Positions 16,736-24,595 of a stretch of 64,000 bases of DNA are shown here, piece after piece. A model generated the notes under the pieces. The model ran no database searches, was not told the origin of the DNA, and was given only the letters and a program-made list of their open reading frames with translations. Made by a program: the position numbers and the translations under genes. Each line of letters opens with the position of its first letter. The first letter of the stretch is position 1. Origin of the DNA: Bog-950 sp964631835 (GTDB lineage Bacteria; Bacteroidota; Bacteroidia; Chitinophagales; LD1); contig CAZWAD010000010.1 of NCBI GenBank assembly GCA_964631835.1, forward strand, positions 58,772 to 122,771. The letters are read 5' to 3'.

Positions 16736-18883
16736 ATGAGCAAATTCATCTTTCCTTTTATTTTCCTGTCCGTTCTGTCGGGTGGCTTACAAGCGCAAAA
16801 GTTAAGGTCTATATCTATTACTACAGTTCCCTCAAACCTGACTAACCCGCTAAGCAAGCAGGCCATTGAAGATGTGGCGGGACTTTTGAGCAATGCTTGT
16901 AATTGTCAGGTTGACTACAACAATGCGTTCGCTGAGTTTCATATTGTTCTTCCTGCCATAAACCCTGCCGCTTCTGCAGCTCCTTCCCGATTCGAAACCG
17001 GTAAAAACTTTCCCATGCTTCACGCACCGGATACAGACTACCAGTGGGGTGTAGAAAAAGGTGACAGTGCTATCCGCCTTACATTAAATACTCAAACCTA
17101 CGAAGGGCTCAGTTGCGGGCTTTATGGATTGTTGCAGGAAAAGCTGGGCTTTAAATTTTATCACCCGCGGCAGACTATAATCCCAAACCTCACTGAATGG
17201 CGGCCCGATGGAAATTACACCTGGATAGTAAAAGCCAGGTTGCACAAGCGCGGCTTTCATTTACACACCATGCATCCTATTGAACTCACTGAGCAACTGA
17301 TGAATCCTGATTATCCCAACGCCCTTAACCACATTAAGGAATATATTGACTGGCTGGTGCGTAACGGCCAGAACTACTTTGAATTTAATCTGCTCGAAGA
17401 CATTGACCGCGAAAAATGGCCTGCTTTTGCCAAACAGTTTGTGGATTATGGTCACAGCCGCGGAATTATCATGGGTGTTGACCTTTCGCTTCATATGATT
17501 CAGCAAAAAACGTTTATGCTTTATAAAAATTCCTTCCGGTCGAAGAAAGACCAGATAGACGAGAACATAGCTATGCTCAGCAAAATCGGCTTCGATGTCT
17601 GGAACATGGAGTTTTCAACTACCGAGTTCAACAGCGGAAACGTGAAGAAGAAAACAGAACGCCAGCTTTACATCACTGAAAAACTGACCAATCAGTACAG
17701 GATAAAACTGATGGGCAGAAAGCATGTGGTAAAAGCAGACAAAGAATTGGGAAAAGGTGAAAAGAAAAAACAGTATGAACTTTCACAGGAAGAAACCGAA
17801 CTGGACAAAAACCGCGGAATACTGATTCATACAGTGATGTTCTACACCATCTCTGAAGAAAAAGCACCGGTATACAGGAATGAGAACCTCCGGCATATGT
17901 TGGAGTTGTTGCTGAAAGAAAAGCAGCAAAGAGAAACATGGTATTATCCCGAATCGGCTTACTGGATTACGTTCGATAACTCTATACCCATGACTCTTCT
18001 GCCTTATCTGAAAGCGAGATTAGACGATATTCTGCTGATGGACTCTTTGCAGATTCCCGGGCATATTACTTTTTCTTCGGGCTGGGAATGGGGCTACTGG
18101 CTTACTGACTGGAGTATTGCGCGCTGGTCGTGGAAACAAAGTATAAACCACGAACCGGTAAGTAATTACCCTGAACAATATATGGATGAGTTGTTTGCGG
18201 AAGACGGCACGCAGGAATTGATAAAAGAAGCTCAAGACCTGCAGCAGGAATACATCAAAGACAAAGAACTGATTCGTTACCTCACTTCTGCAACCGCCAC
18301 CGATGAATTTCCTGAACCTTACCGGCTGGAGTTTCACCCCCGTCCGCGGTGGAGCTACAAACACATACGTAATAAAGCTTCAAAAGAAGTTTTGGATTCC
18401 ATAAGAAAAGAGGCGGTGGAACCGTTGCTTGAATTTTATGAAAGAACAAAAGTCTTAGTCCGCGATTTTGGAACTAAAGATTCATTGTTGCAGGAATTGA
18501 AAGACGGAATAGAGATAACCGGATTGCGCGCGCTTCACCGTGCTAATACTTTACAGTATTTACTGGGCATGCGGCAGTTAAAGCTGAATGGTGTGGGAAA
18601 AAAGAAAGCGGATGAATCGCTTGTGCATTTTCTTGAGGAAGCAAAAAATACCCGGCTCAAGGCACTGGAAATTGTAAAGAGGAGAGAACTTTTCTACCGG
18701 TACCCGGTTGAATCTCTCGCGCACGCACACGAAAGCTTTACCGCTTACGAATTCGGGTACTTGTATCCGGTGAGCAACCTCAACTTCTGGAATCGCGAAG
18801 AACTACAGGCAAAAAACAACAAGTGGAGTCCTTTCTACAAAAACATTTTTGACCTGCTGCGGATAATAGGAATCAAAAACTGA
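16736..18883 (+). CDS. Secreted glycosidase-like protein with a GH67-N-like domain
   Basis: A 715-residue exported protein (signal peptide KFIFPFIFLSVLSGGLQAQ). Residues about 20-150 resemble the N-terminal accessory domain of alpha-glucuronidases and related GH20-type enzymes, as in YEGLSCGLYGLLQEKLGFKF followed by HPRQTIIPNL. The central part (RGFHLHTMHPIEL, NYFEFNLLEDID, GHSRGIIMGVDLSLHM) looks like a TIM barrel, and the later segment TFSSGWEWGYWLTDWS is rich in aromatic residues as in sugar-binding clefts. I cannot assign a glycoside hydrolase family or catalytic pair with confidence. The ATG at 16736 was chosen because it starts the signal peptide. Its neighbours, an SGLT-type symporter and a GH27 enzyme, support a role in carbohydrate use. 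Confidence 0.7.
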   Translation: MSKFIFPFIFLSVLSGGLQAQKLRSISITTVPSNLTNPLSKQAIEDVAGLLSNACNCQVDYNNAFAEFHIVLPAINPAASAAPSRFETGKNFPMLHAPDTDYQWGVEKGDSAIRLTLNTQTYEGLSCGLYGLLQEKLGFKFYHPRQTIIPNLTEWRPDGNYTWIVKARLHKRGFHLHTMHPIELTEQLMNPDYPNALNHIKEYIDWLVRNGQNYFEFNLLEDIDREKWPAFAKQFVDYGHSRGIIMGVDLSLHMIQQKTFMLYKNSFRSKKDQIDENIAMLSKIGFDVWNMEFSTTEFNSGNVKKKTERQLYITEKLTNQYRIKLMGRKHVVKADKELGKGEKKKQYELSQEETELDKNRGILIHTVMFYTISEEKAPVYRNENLRHMLELLLKEKQQRETWYYPESAYWITFDNSIPMTLLPYLKARLDDILLMDSLQIPGHITFSSGWEWGYWLTDWSIARWSWKQSINHEPVSNYPEQYMDELFAEDGTQELIKEAQDLQQEYIKDKELIRYLTSATATDEFPEPYRLEFHPRPRWSYKHIRNKASKEVLDSIRKEAVEPLLEFYERTKVLVRDFGTKDSLLQELKDGIEITGLRALHRANTLQYLLGMRQLKLNGVGKKKADESLVHFLEEAKNTRLKALEIVKRRELFYRYPVESLAHAHESFTAYEFGYLYPVSNLNFWNREELQAKNNKWSPFYKNIFDLLRIIGIKN

Positions 18884-18896
18884 AAGCGGAACACCA

Positions 18897-20567
18897 CTAC
18901 CAGAATCCGGCATACAACGCCACCAAAACCCCGATTACAATCAGAGCGCCTGCGAGGAAGGTATTATCTGCCTTAAACAACTTCGTATCTACTTCGATTG
19001 AAGTTCCTTTGGTTGCGGAAGGGAAAATCTTGCTTTCGAGCAGACTGATAAATACCATTCCTATAATACAAAGCGCAAACACAATACCCATCCGGTCGAG
19101 GAAAGGAATTTCAAAAACACCGGCAGCGTTTGCTTTTGAAAAACCAATAGGAGCAAGAAAAGACAAATCAAACATGCCGGGCAGGAATTTCAGCAGCACA
19201 GAAAAAGCAAACCCGCCAACGGTTGCGAATAAAGCCGCACCGGATGTTGTTCTTTTCCAGAAAAAACCCATAATAAACATGGCGAAGATTCCCGGTGAAA
19301 CAAAACCCGTGTACTCCTGAATAAATTGCAGCACCCCCCTGTTACCTTTCAGCAGTACCGGTGCAAGAATTACAGCCATGAGCATAGCCGCCACAACGGT
19401 TATCTTACCGGTGAGTACTATTTTCTTTTCACTGGCTGCGGGCTGTATATGCTTCTTATAAATGTCGAGCGAAAAGATGGTAGCAATGCTGTTTGCCTTG
19501 CCTGCCAGCGAAGCCACAATAGCTGCTGTGAGCGCAGCAAAAGCAAGCCCTTTCATTCCGGCAGGGAGCAGGTTAAGCAACAGCGGGTATGCCTTGTCCG
19601 GTTCGGCAGAAAGATTTCCCTCTGTAAAACTGCCCTGCTGATGCAAAACAAATACAGCAATGCCCGGAAGAATTACAATCACCGGCATTAGCAATTTCAA
19701 AAAGGCGGCAAATAAAATTCCCTGGCGGGCAGTTGGCAGCGAGGCTCCCAAAGCCCGCTGGGTGATATATTGATTGCACCCCCAGTAATTCAGGTTGGCA
19801 ATCCACATGCCTCCGAGCAAAACGGTGAGCCCCGGTAAATCGCTGTAGCTGGGGTTTTCTCTTTTCAAAATCATGTGGAAGTGGTCGGAGGCGTGGGTGG
19901 TCATTAATGAAAAGCCATTTACAATTCCACCGGAGCCGAATTGTTTAGCCACCAAATCAAGTGCAATGTATGTGGTTACCAATCCTCCCAGCACCAGAAA
20001 CAACACCTGCACCCCATCGGTGTAACCGATTACCTTCATTCCGCCAAGAGTTATCATCAAAGCAAAAAATGCCAGTGCCAGCATACCGGTGTAAAGTTCA
20101 ACACCCGAAATACCCTCTATAGCCACTGCACCCAGGTAAAGAATGGAAGTAAGATTCACCACCACGTAAAGCAGCAGCCAGAACACCGCCATAATCATAG
20201 CTACGGTTTCGTTATATCGCGTGCTGAGAAACTGCGGCATGGTGTAGATTTTATTTTTCAGGTACACCGGCATAAAAAATACCGCTACAATAATCAGCGT
20301 AGCGGCTGCCATCCATTCGTAACTTGCCACAGCAAGCCCCATGGTGAACCCCGCACCGCTCATACCTATAAACTGTTCAGCAGAAATATTCGAAGCAATA
20401 AGCGATGCGCCAATAGCCCACCAGGTGAGCGAGCCTTCTGCCAGGAAAAAATCTTTAGAGTCGGCAGCAGCTTTCTTCTTACGCTGGTAAATCCACGCCC
20501 CGTAAGCGGCAACAACTATGAAGTAGAAAAGGAAAACAAAATAATCGAGCGTGTGCAGGTGCTTCAT
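18897..20567 (-). CDS. Sodium/sugar cotransporter (SSS family, SGLT-like)
   Basis: A 556-residue polytopic membrane protein with about 14 hydrophobic segments. SGLT-type features are SLTWWAIGASLIASNISAEQ at about residues 46-65, then FIGMSGAGFTMGLAVASYEW, and the region WIANLNYWGCNQYITQRALG, all shared with sugar:sodium symporters. It should import a sugar released by the flanking hydrolases (the GH67-N-like protein and the GH27 alpha-galactosidase). It is transcribed divergently from the GH27 gene, so the 67-bp gap at 20568-20634 must hold both promoters. Confidence 0.88.
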   Translation of the reverse strand: MKHLHTLDYFVFLFYFIVVAAYGAWIYQRKKKAAADSKDFFLAEGSLTWWAIGASLIASNISAEQFIGMSGAGFTMGLAVASYEWMAAATLIIVAVFFMPVYLKNKIYTMPQFLSTRYNETVAMIMAVFWLLLYVVVNLTSILYLGAVAIEGISGVELYTGMLALAFFALMITLGGMKVIGYTDGVQVLFLVLGGLVTTYIALDLVAKQFGSGGIVNGFSLMTTHASDHFHMILKRENPSYSDLPGLTVLLGGMWIANLNYWGCNQYITQRALGASLPTARQGILFAAFLKLLMPVIVILPGIAVFVLHQQGSFTEGNLSAEPDKAYPLLLNLLPAGMKGLAFAALTAAIVASLAGKANSIATIFSLDIYKKHIQPAASEKKIVLTGKITVVAAMLMAVILAPVLLKGNRGVLQFIQEYTGFVSPGIFAMFIMGFFWKRTTSGAALFATVGGFAFSVLLKFLPGMFDLSFLAPIGFSKANAAGVFEIPFLDRMGIVFALCIIGMVFISLLESKIFPSATKGTSIEVDTKLFKADNTFLAGALIVIGVLVALYAGFW

Positions 20568-20611
20568 GCATCAGGTTTAATTCAAAACTAAAATAATTTG
20601 ACAGCCGCAGA

Positions 20612-20619
20612 TATATTTG
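20612..20619 (+). promoter_or_regulatory. Predicted -7 element of the GH27 gene (TATATTTG)
   Basis: An exact match to the Bacteroidota -7 consensus TAnnTTTG, 15 bases before the ATG at 20635. No good TTTG -33 element is found at the canonical distance. If used, transcription would start just before the ATG, which excludes the upstream TTG start at 20617. Confidence 0.4.
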
Positions 20620-20634
20620 GCGCACATTCGCTGT

Positions 20635-22194
20635 ATGAAAGAAATATTACACAGAAGCCGTTGTTGGTGCTATCACCAACAACTGATATGGTGTGCTTTC
20701 ATGTTGGTGATAACACCAACATGGGCCTCCGCACAAAGCATTCAGCAGTTTCTGTATGAAGGCGCACCGGAGTTCCACGGAGCTAAGGTTATCGGCAACT
20801 ATCCGAACACCGAGCTGATTTTCACCGTTCCCGCCACCGGTGAAAGGCCCATAACCTTTTCGGCTGAAAACCTGCCCACCGGTTTAACCCTTGACCCTGT
20901 TACCGGTATTATCCAGGGGTATGTGATGGATACCGGTGAATACAAAACGAAAATTACTGCCGCCAACGCGAAAGGGAAAACCGAAGAGGAATTGAAAATT
21001 CTGATTGGCGATAAACTTTGCCTCACTCCGCCTATGGGTTGGAACAGCTGGAATGTTTTCACCAAAAACATTGATGAAACCATGCTGATGGAAATTGCCG
21101 ATGCCATGGTAAACAGCGGCATGCGCGATGTGGGCTACCAATACATCAACATTGACGATTTCTGGCATGCCGCTTCGCGCGATAGTTCCGGGCGGCCGGT
21201 TGCCGACCCGAAGAAATTCCCGCGGGGAATTAAATACCTCGCTGACTACATTCATGCCAAAGGATTGAAGCTCGGTATTTACTCCGATGCCGGTACACTT
21301 ACCTGCGGCAAGTGTTTTGGAGGCTACGGCTATGAAGAAATTGATGCGAAAACCTATGCGGAGTGGGGAGTGGATTTGCTGAAATACGATTTTTGCCATG
21401 TGCCGCTTAAGAAAAAGGAAGCAATTACCCGCTATACCAAAATGGGCAATGCGCTGAAAAGCTCCGGTCGCTCCATTGTTTACAGCATCTGCAACTGGGG
21501 CTTGTTTGCCCCGTGGAAATGGGCCCCCGCCACCGGTGGGCATTACTGGCGCACCACACCCGATATTTTCGACACCTGGAAAGGCGGCAACCCTTTTATG
21601 ATGAGTGTAATGAAAATTATCAGGCGCCAGAACCGCATTTTACAATACGGCAAACCGGGGCAGTGGAACGACCCCGATATGCTCATCGTGGGCAACTACG
21701 GCAAAGGAAACGCCACCAGTTGGAAAGGAAAGTTCAAGGGCATGAGCGATTTGGAATACCAAAGCCACATGAGCCTGTGGGCTATGATGAATGCTCCCCT
21801 GCTTGCCAGCTGCGACTTGCGGAAAATGAATTTACCTACCCGAAATATCCTGCTTAATGCAGATTTACTGGCTATTAATCAGGATGAATGGTTAATGTCA
21901 ACCTATGTAACTAAATCTGGAAAGGATTTATGGATTTATCGTAAGCGGTTAAGTAATGGTTCCATAGCAACTGCCATATTCAATCCGAATGATGAAAAAA
22001 TTGAGAAAACTTTTGGACGAGCCGAATTGACCGGACTTCAAACATGCATACCGGATCAAGTTACACCTTTAAGCATATATGATGTATGGCAACACAAAGT
22101 AACAGGTGAATTGATTTGGGAAACGATAATCACTTTACAACCTCACGAAACCAAAGTGCTGCTGATGAGGTTGGCGGAGAAGAAGGACAAATAG
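20635..22194 (+). CDS. Alpha-galactosidase, GH27 family
   Basis: Removes alpha-linked galactose from oligosaccharides or glycans. About 519 residues: a signal-peptide-like segment, a putative Ig (He_PIG-type) domain at about residues 45-125 (NLPTGLTLDPVTGIIQGYV), and the GH27 barrel beginning TPPMGWNSWN. The nucleophile Asp is in LLKYDFCH and the acid/base Asp in PGQWNDPDMLIVG, so the site is intact. The ATG at 20635 was preferred to the TTG at 20617. Two palindromes lie within the signal-peptide codons (20660-20723), giving an unusual Cys- and His-containing leader. GC content falls from about 50-57 percent to about 35 percent for the C-terminal 300 bp, which suggests a mosaic gene. It converges with the XRE gene, three bases away. 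Confidence 0.92.
   Translation: MKEILHRSRCWCYHQQLIWCAFMLVITPTWASAQSIQQFLYEGAPEFHGAKVIGNYPNTELIFTVPATGERPITFSAENLPTGLTLDPVTGIIQGYVMDTGEYKTKITAANAKGKTEEELKILIGDKLCLTPPMGWNSWNVFTKNIDETMLMEIADAMVNSGMRDVGYQYINIDDFWHAASRDSSGRPVADPKKFPRGIKYLADYIHAKGLKLGIYSDAGTLTCGKCFGGYGYEEIDAKTYAEWGVDLLKYDFCHVPLKKKEAITRYTKMGNALKSSGRSIVYSICNWGLFAPWKWAPATGGHYWRTTPDIFDTWKGGNPFMMSVMKIIRRQNRILQYGKPGQWNDPDMLIVGNYGKGNATSWKGKFKGMSDLEYQSHMSLWAMMNAPLLASCDLRKMNLPTRNILLNADLLAINQDEWLMSTYVTKSGKDLWIYRKRLSNGSIATAIFNPNDEKIEKTFGRAELTGLQTCIPDQVTPLSIYDVWQHKVTGELIWETIITLQPHETKVLLMRLAEKKDK
20660..20723. repeat. Two GTTGGTG palindromes inside the GH27 leader
   Basis: GTTGTTGGTG-CTAT-CACCAACAAC occupies 20660-20683, and CATGTTGGTG-ATAA-CACCAACATG occupies 20700-20723. 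Each has perfect 10-bp arms and a 4-base centre, and they start 40 bp apart. They share the TTGGTG/CACCAA core and lie inside the coding region. Confidence 0.8.
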
Positions 22195-22197
22195 CGC

Positions 22198-22527
22198 TCA
22201 CTTCTTCCCCTTCCCCTCGTACATCTCCACAATTTTTTTGTACAGCTCTAACTCTTTGCGCAGCTCGGCACAGAGGGCGCGCTCATGCTCCAGTTCTTTT
22301 TGCAGCGCCAGGTATGCTTCTTTGCCAAACTCTTCATCGTTGTGAAACATCTCCAGCGGTATTCCGAAAATCTTCGAAAGCTTTTTCTTATGCGCATCGG
22401 TAATGCGGGTATGACCACCTTCAATTTGGGAGTAGGACGATTGCCTTATACCCATAGCTAAGGCAACGGCAGCTTGTTTCAGCCCTCTCTCTCCTCTCCA
22501 CTTGCGGATTTTCTCGTGCAGCAACAT
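22198..22527 (-). CDS. XRE-family helix-turn-helix transcriptional regulator
   Basis: A 109-residue DNA-binding protein. The HTH of the Cro/C1 type is at about residues 5-60 (KIRKWRGERGLKQAAVALAM followed by GIRQSSYSQIEGG), and the last 45 residues (LALQKELEHERALCAELRKE and after) form a coiled coil that should dimerise. It has no metabolic neighbour on its own strand. Its start faces the second 21-bp array and, beyond it, the GC-rich gene at 23285, so it could act on that intergenic region, but nothing in the sequence proves this. Confidence 0.88.
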   Translation of the reverse strand: MLLHEKIRKWRGERGLKQAAVALAMGIRQSSYSQIEGGHTRITDAHKKKLSKIFGIPLEMFHNDEEFGKEAYLALQKELEHERALCAELRKELELYKKIVEMYEGKGKK

Positions 22528-22829
22528 GATATGTGCGGTATTTTTGTTTCCCTGTTCATCAGCACTTATTGTTCATTAAGCTATACCAACGCTTTTTGCA
22601 CCAATAAATTTCGGTAAGCCCAACAGATTTGCGCGCATCTTTTTGAAAAAATGACAAACCTGTGACAATTCATTTTCACCCCGCCTCATTACCTCCTATA
22701 TCTGCCAATAACTTATAGCCGCTTTACCGATATGATATAGGCTGAAAAACGCTCTTCCGGCTCCGCCCCTCTTTACTTTTGCTTTGTGTTTTCAGCGTTC
22801 TGTGAAATGGGCTGGCAGGTAACAAAGAA
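22528..22829. other. Spacer between the XRE gene and array 2
   Basis: About 300 bp of AT-rich sequence upstream of the XRE gene. I see no ORF with coding character, no tRNA and no convincing promoter. The last 20 bases (22809-22829) may be a decayed first unit of the array. Confidence 0.4.
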
Positions 22830-23202
22830 GTGGCTAGCAGTAAACTTCGAGATCCTCGCAGTAAACCGCGAGTGGCTTGCAGTAAACTTCGGGAGCTTCG
22901 CAGTAAACCGCGAGTGGCTTGCAGTAAGCTTCGGGAGCCTCGCAGTAAACAGCGAGTAGCGCGCAGTAAGCTTCGGGAGCCTCGCAGTAAACCGCGAGTG
23001 GCTCGCAGTAAACTTCGGGATCCTCACAGTAAACCGCGAGTGGCTCGCAGTAAACTTCGGGATCCTCACAGTAAACCGCGANNNNNNNNNNNNNNNNNNN
23101 NNNNNNNNNNNNNNNNNNNNNNNNNNNNNNNNNNNNNNNNNNNNNNNNNNNNNNNNNNNNNNNNNNNNNNNNNNNNNNNNNGTGGCTTGCAGTAAACTTC
23201 AA
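22830..23202. repeat. Tandem array of 21-bp units interrupted by an N gap (array 2)
   Basis: Twelve contiguous 21-bp units occupy 22830-23081, and one more follows the gap at 23182-23202. All share the core GCAGTAA or close variants. They alternate strictly: odd units begin GTGGCT or GTAGCG and end CTTCGG, while even units begin GATCCT, GAGCCT or GAGCTT and end CGCGA. The higher-order period is therefore 42 bp. Because 21 is a multiple of three, both strands stay open through it, but those reading frames are not genes. True array length is unknown because of the gap. Confidence 0.9.
23082..23181. other. Assembly gap of 100 N within array 2
   Basis: Exactly 100 N, a conventional scaffold placeholder. 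Repeat units run up to both edges, so the gap probably reflects a collapsed repeat and its real length is not known. Confidence 0.95.
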
Positions 23203-23284
23203 AGCCTGAGTTACTGATTCAAACCCTTGCAAAACGGGAAAAACATACGGAAATCAAATTATTCATCATTAAAACTTAGAAATC

Positions 23285-24004
23285 ATGCCGGGAGAAACCA
23301 GAGTTCCTAAAAAAGACAGCGAGTTCGATCAGTACATCCGCAATACTTACACCGTGCTCAGCAGCGGCACACCCACCGGTGCAGTCCGGCTGGGGCTCAG
23401 CACCGCCCAGTTCGACCAGTGGGAAGATTACCACAACGACTGGCTTATTATTTACCCCAAATACACCGACCCCGCCCAGCGCACCAGAACCATTACCGAA
23501 GACAAAAACCTTCTGAAGAAGAATTTTACAACCTTTGCCGAAAACCCGCTCAAACTTATAGAAGCCAGCGCTAACCTGACTACCGATGACCGCGCCACTT
23601 TCCGCCTGCCCGCCCGCGACCGCAACCCCACAGCCCGCGGGCCTATTGAGGATATACCTGTGCTGAGCCTGAAAGCCAAAGGCGGAGGCAAAATGCAGAT
23701 ACGCGTAAGGCGCGAAGATGACGGCAACCGCGCCAGCATGCACCCGCTGGCAAGTGCCATATTGCTGAAATATGCGGTGGTAGACAGCCTGGCAGGCAAC
23801 CCGCCCGCCCCCGGTGAGCCCGATACCGGTCCCTCGCCCGATGAAATGCCCAACAGCGCAACCAGCACTTCCGCCCTCTGGACTCTCGACCTGGGCAACA
23901 ACGCCCGCGGTAAAACCATAGTGGCTTTTGCCCGCTGGCTCAACCTTACCAGACCTGAAAACAGCAGCGGCTGGAGCAACATATCGGCTTGCCTTATTTC
24001 GTAA
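23285..24004 (+). CDS. GC-rich protein of unknown function downstream of array 2
   Basis: A 239-residue protein without signal peptide or membrane segment; I cannot name a family. Residues 1-105 look helical, with conserved-looking W/Y positions (FDQWEDYHNDWLIIYPKY) and a basic-acidic segment RTRTITEDKNLLKKNF. Residues about 120-239 look like a beta sandwich (IPVLSLKAKGGGKMQIRVRR; GKTIVAFARWLNLTRPE; GWSNISACLIS), with a Pro-rich loop PPAPGEPDTGPSPDEMP between strands. Local GC content reaches 65-75 percent in places, far above the neighbours, and use of GCC/CGC codons is heavy. It is the first gene after array 2. An AT-rich stretch (24005-24140) follows. Confidence 0.75.
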   Translation: MPGETRVPKKDSEFDQYIRNTYTVLSSGTPTGAVRLGLSTAQFDQWEDYHNDWLIIYPKYTDPAQRTRTITEDKNLLKKNFTTFAENPLKLIEASANLTTDDRATFRLPARDRNPTARGPIEDIPVLSLKAKGGGKMQIRVRREDDGNRASMHPLASAILLKYAVVDSLAGNPPAPGEPDTGPSPDEMPNSATSTSALWTLDLGNNARGKTIVAFARWLNLTRPENSSGWSNISACLIS

Positions 24005-24140
24005 GTAAACATCATTATGCACATTTTTTGAACTAAAAGGTGCAGAAGTTTACTATGTTAAAATAAAAAATTCACTGCTGTAAAGCCTTAAAAGTAGTAC
24101 CTTACGGGGGCGATTTATTTGTTAACCTAAATTTTAAGTT

Positions 24141-24440
24141 ATGAAGAAGGTAGTCATCCAATTCAACATCCCCAACTGGGGAACAAAGCAGTACGAACAA
24201 GTATGGACCGACCTGCGCAAGGCAGGACACGAAAACCCTAAAGGGCTTCTTTATCATGTATCGGCACCGAAAGGAAACGATTTTAGTGTAACCGATGTGT
24301 GGGAATCGGAAGAAGCGTTTCAAAAGTTCGGTGAAACACTAATGCCCATTTTAGCCAAAAACGGAGTGGACACAAGCAGAAAACCCGAAATTCTGGCGGT
24401 GCATTATGAGTATGCCGCGCCTGTAAAAGCTACTCGCTGA
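24141..24440 (+). CDS. Small protein resembling dimeric alpha/beta barrel (ABM-like) proteins
   Basis: A 99-residue cytosolic protein. The pattern KKVVIQFNIPNW, then KGLLYHVSAPKGNDFSVTDV and WESEEAFQKFGETLMPIL is that of the antibiotic-biosynthesis-monooxygenase/dimeric alpha-beta barrel superfamily, where a beta strand followed by W-E-S-E-E-A-F is common. Many such proteins have no known substrate, so only the fold is proposed. A rho-independent terminator follows directly. Confidence 0.7.
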   Translation: MKKVVIQFNIPNWGTKQYEQVWTDLRKAGHENPKGLLYHVSAPKGNDFSVTDVWESEEAFQKFGETLMPILAKNGVDTSRKPEILAVHYEYAAPVKATR

Positions 24441-24466
24441 CAAAGGTTAGAATTGCCGGACACAGG

Positions 24467-24501
24467 ATGCCGTTGTTTGAAGAAAAGCAACGGCATTTTT
24501 T
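24467..24501 (+). terminator. Rho-independent terminator
   Basis: Perfect 9-bp stem ATGCCGTTG / CAACGGCAT with a 12-base loop, followed by TTTTTTATT. It ends the transcript of the 99-residue protein. Confidence 0.85.
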
Positions 24502-24595
24502 ATTGCACTTTAACCGAAGAAAGGCGTAAATAAAAACTGAACGGGTAGAAACATGAACCTGCAACAGGCAAACCTTAGTATTACTGAAATTAATT

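Noticed and set aside
22830..23195. Long reading frames on both strands through array 2 encoding 7-residue repeats
   Set aside because: They arise because 21 is divisible by three, so a stop-free unit stays open. The frames run on both strands, lack a start context and continue through N. Not genes.
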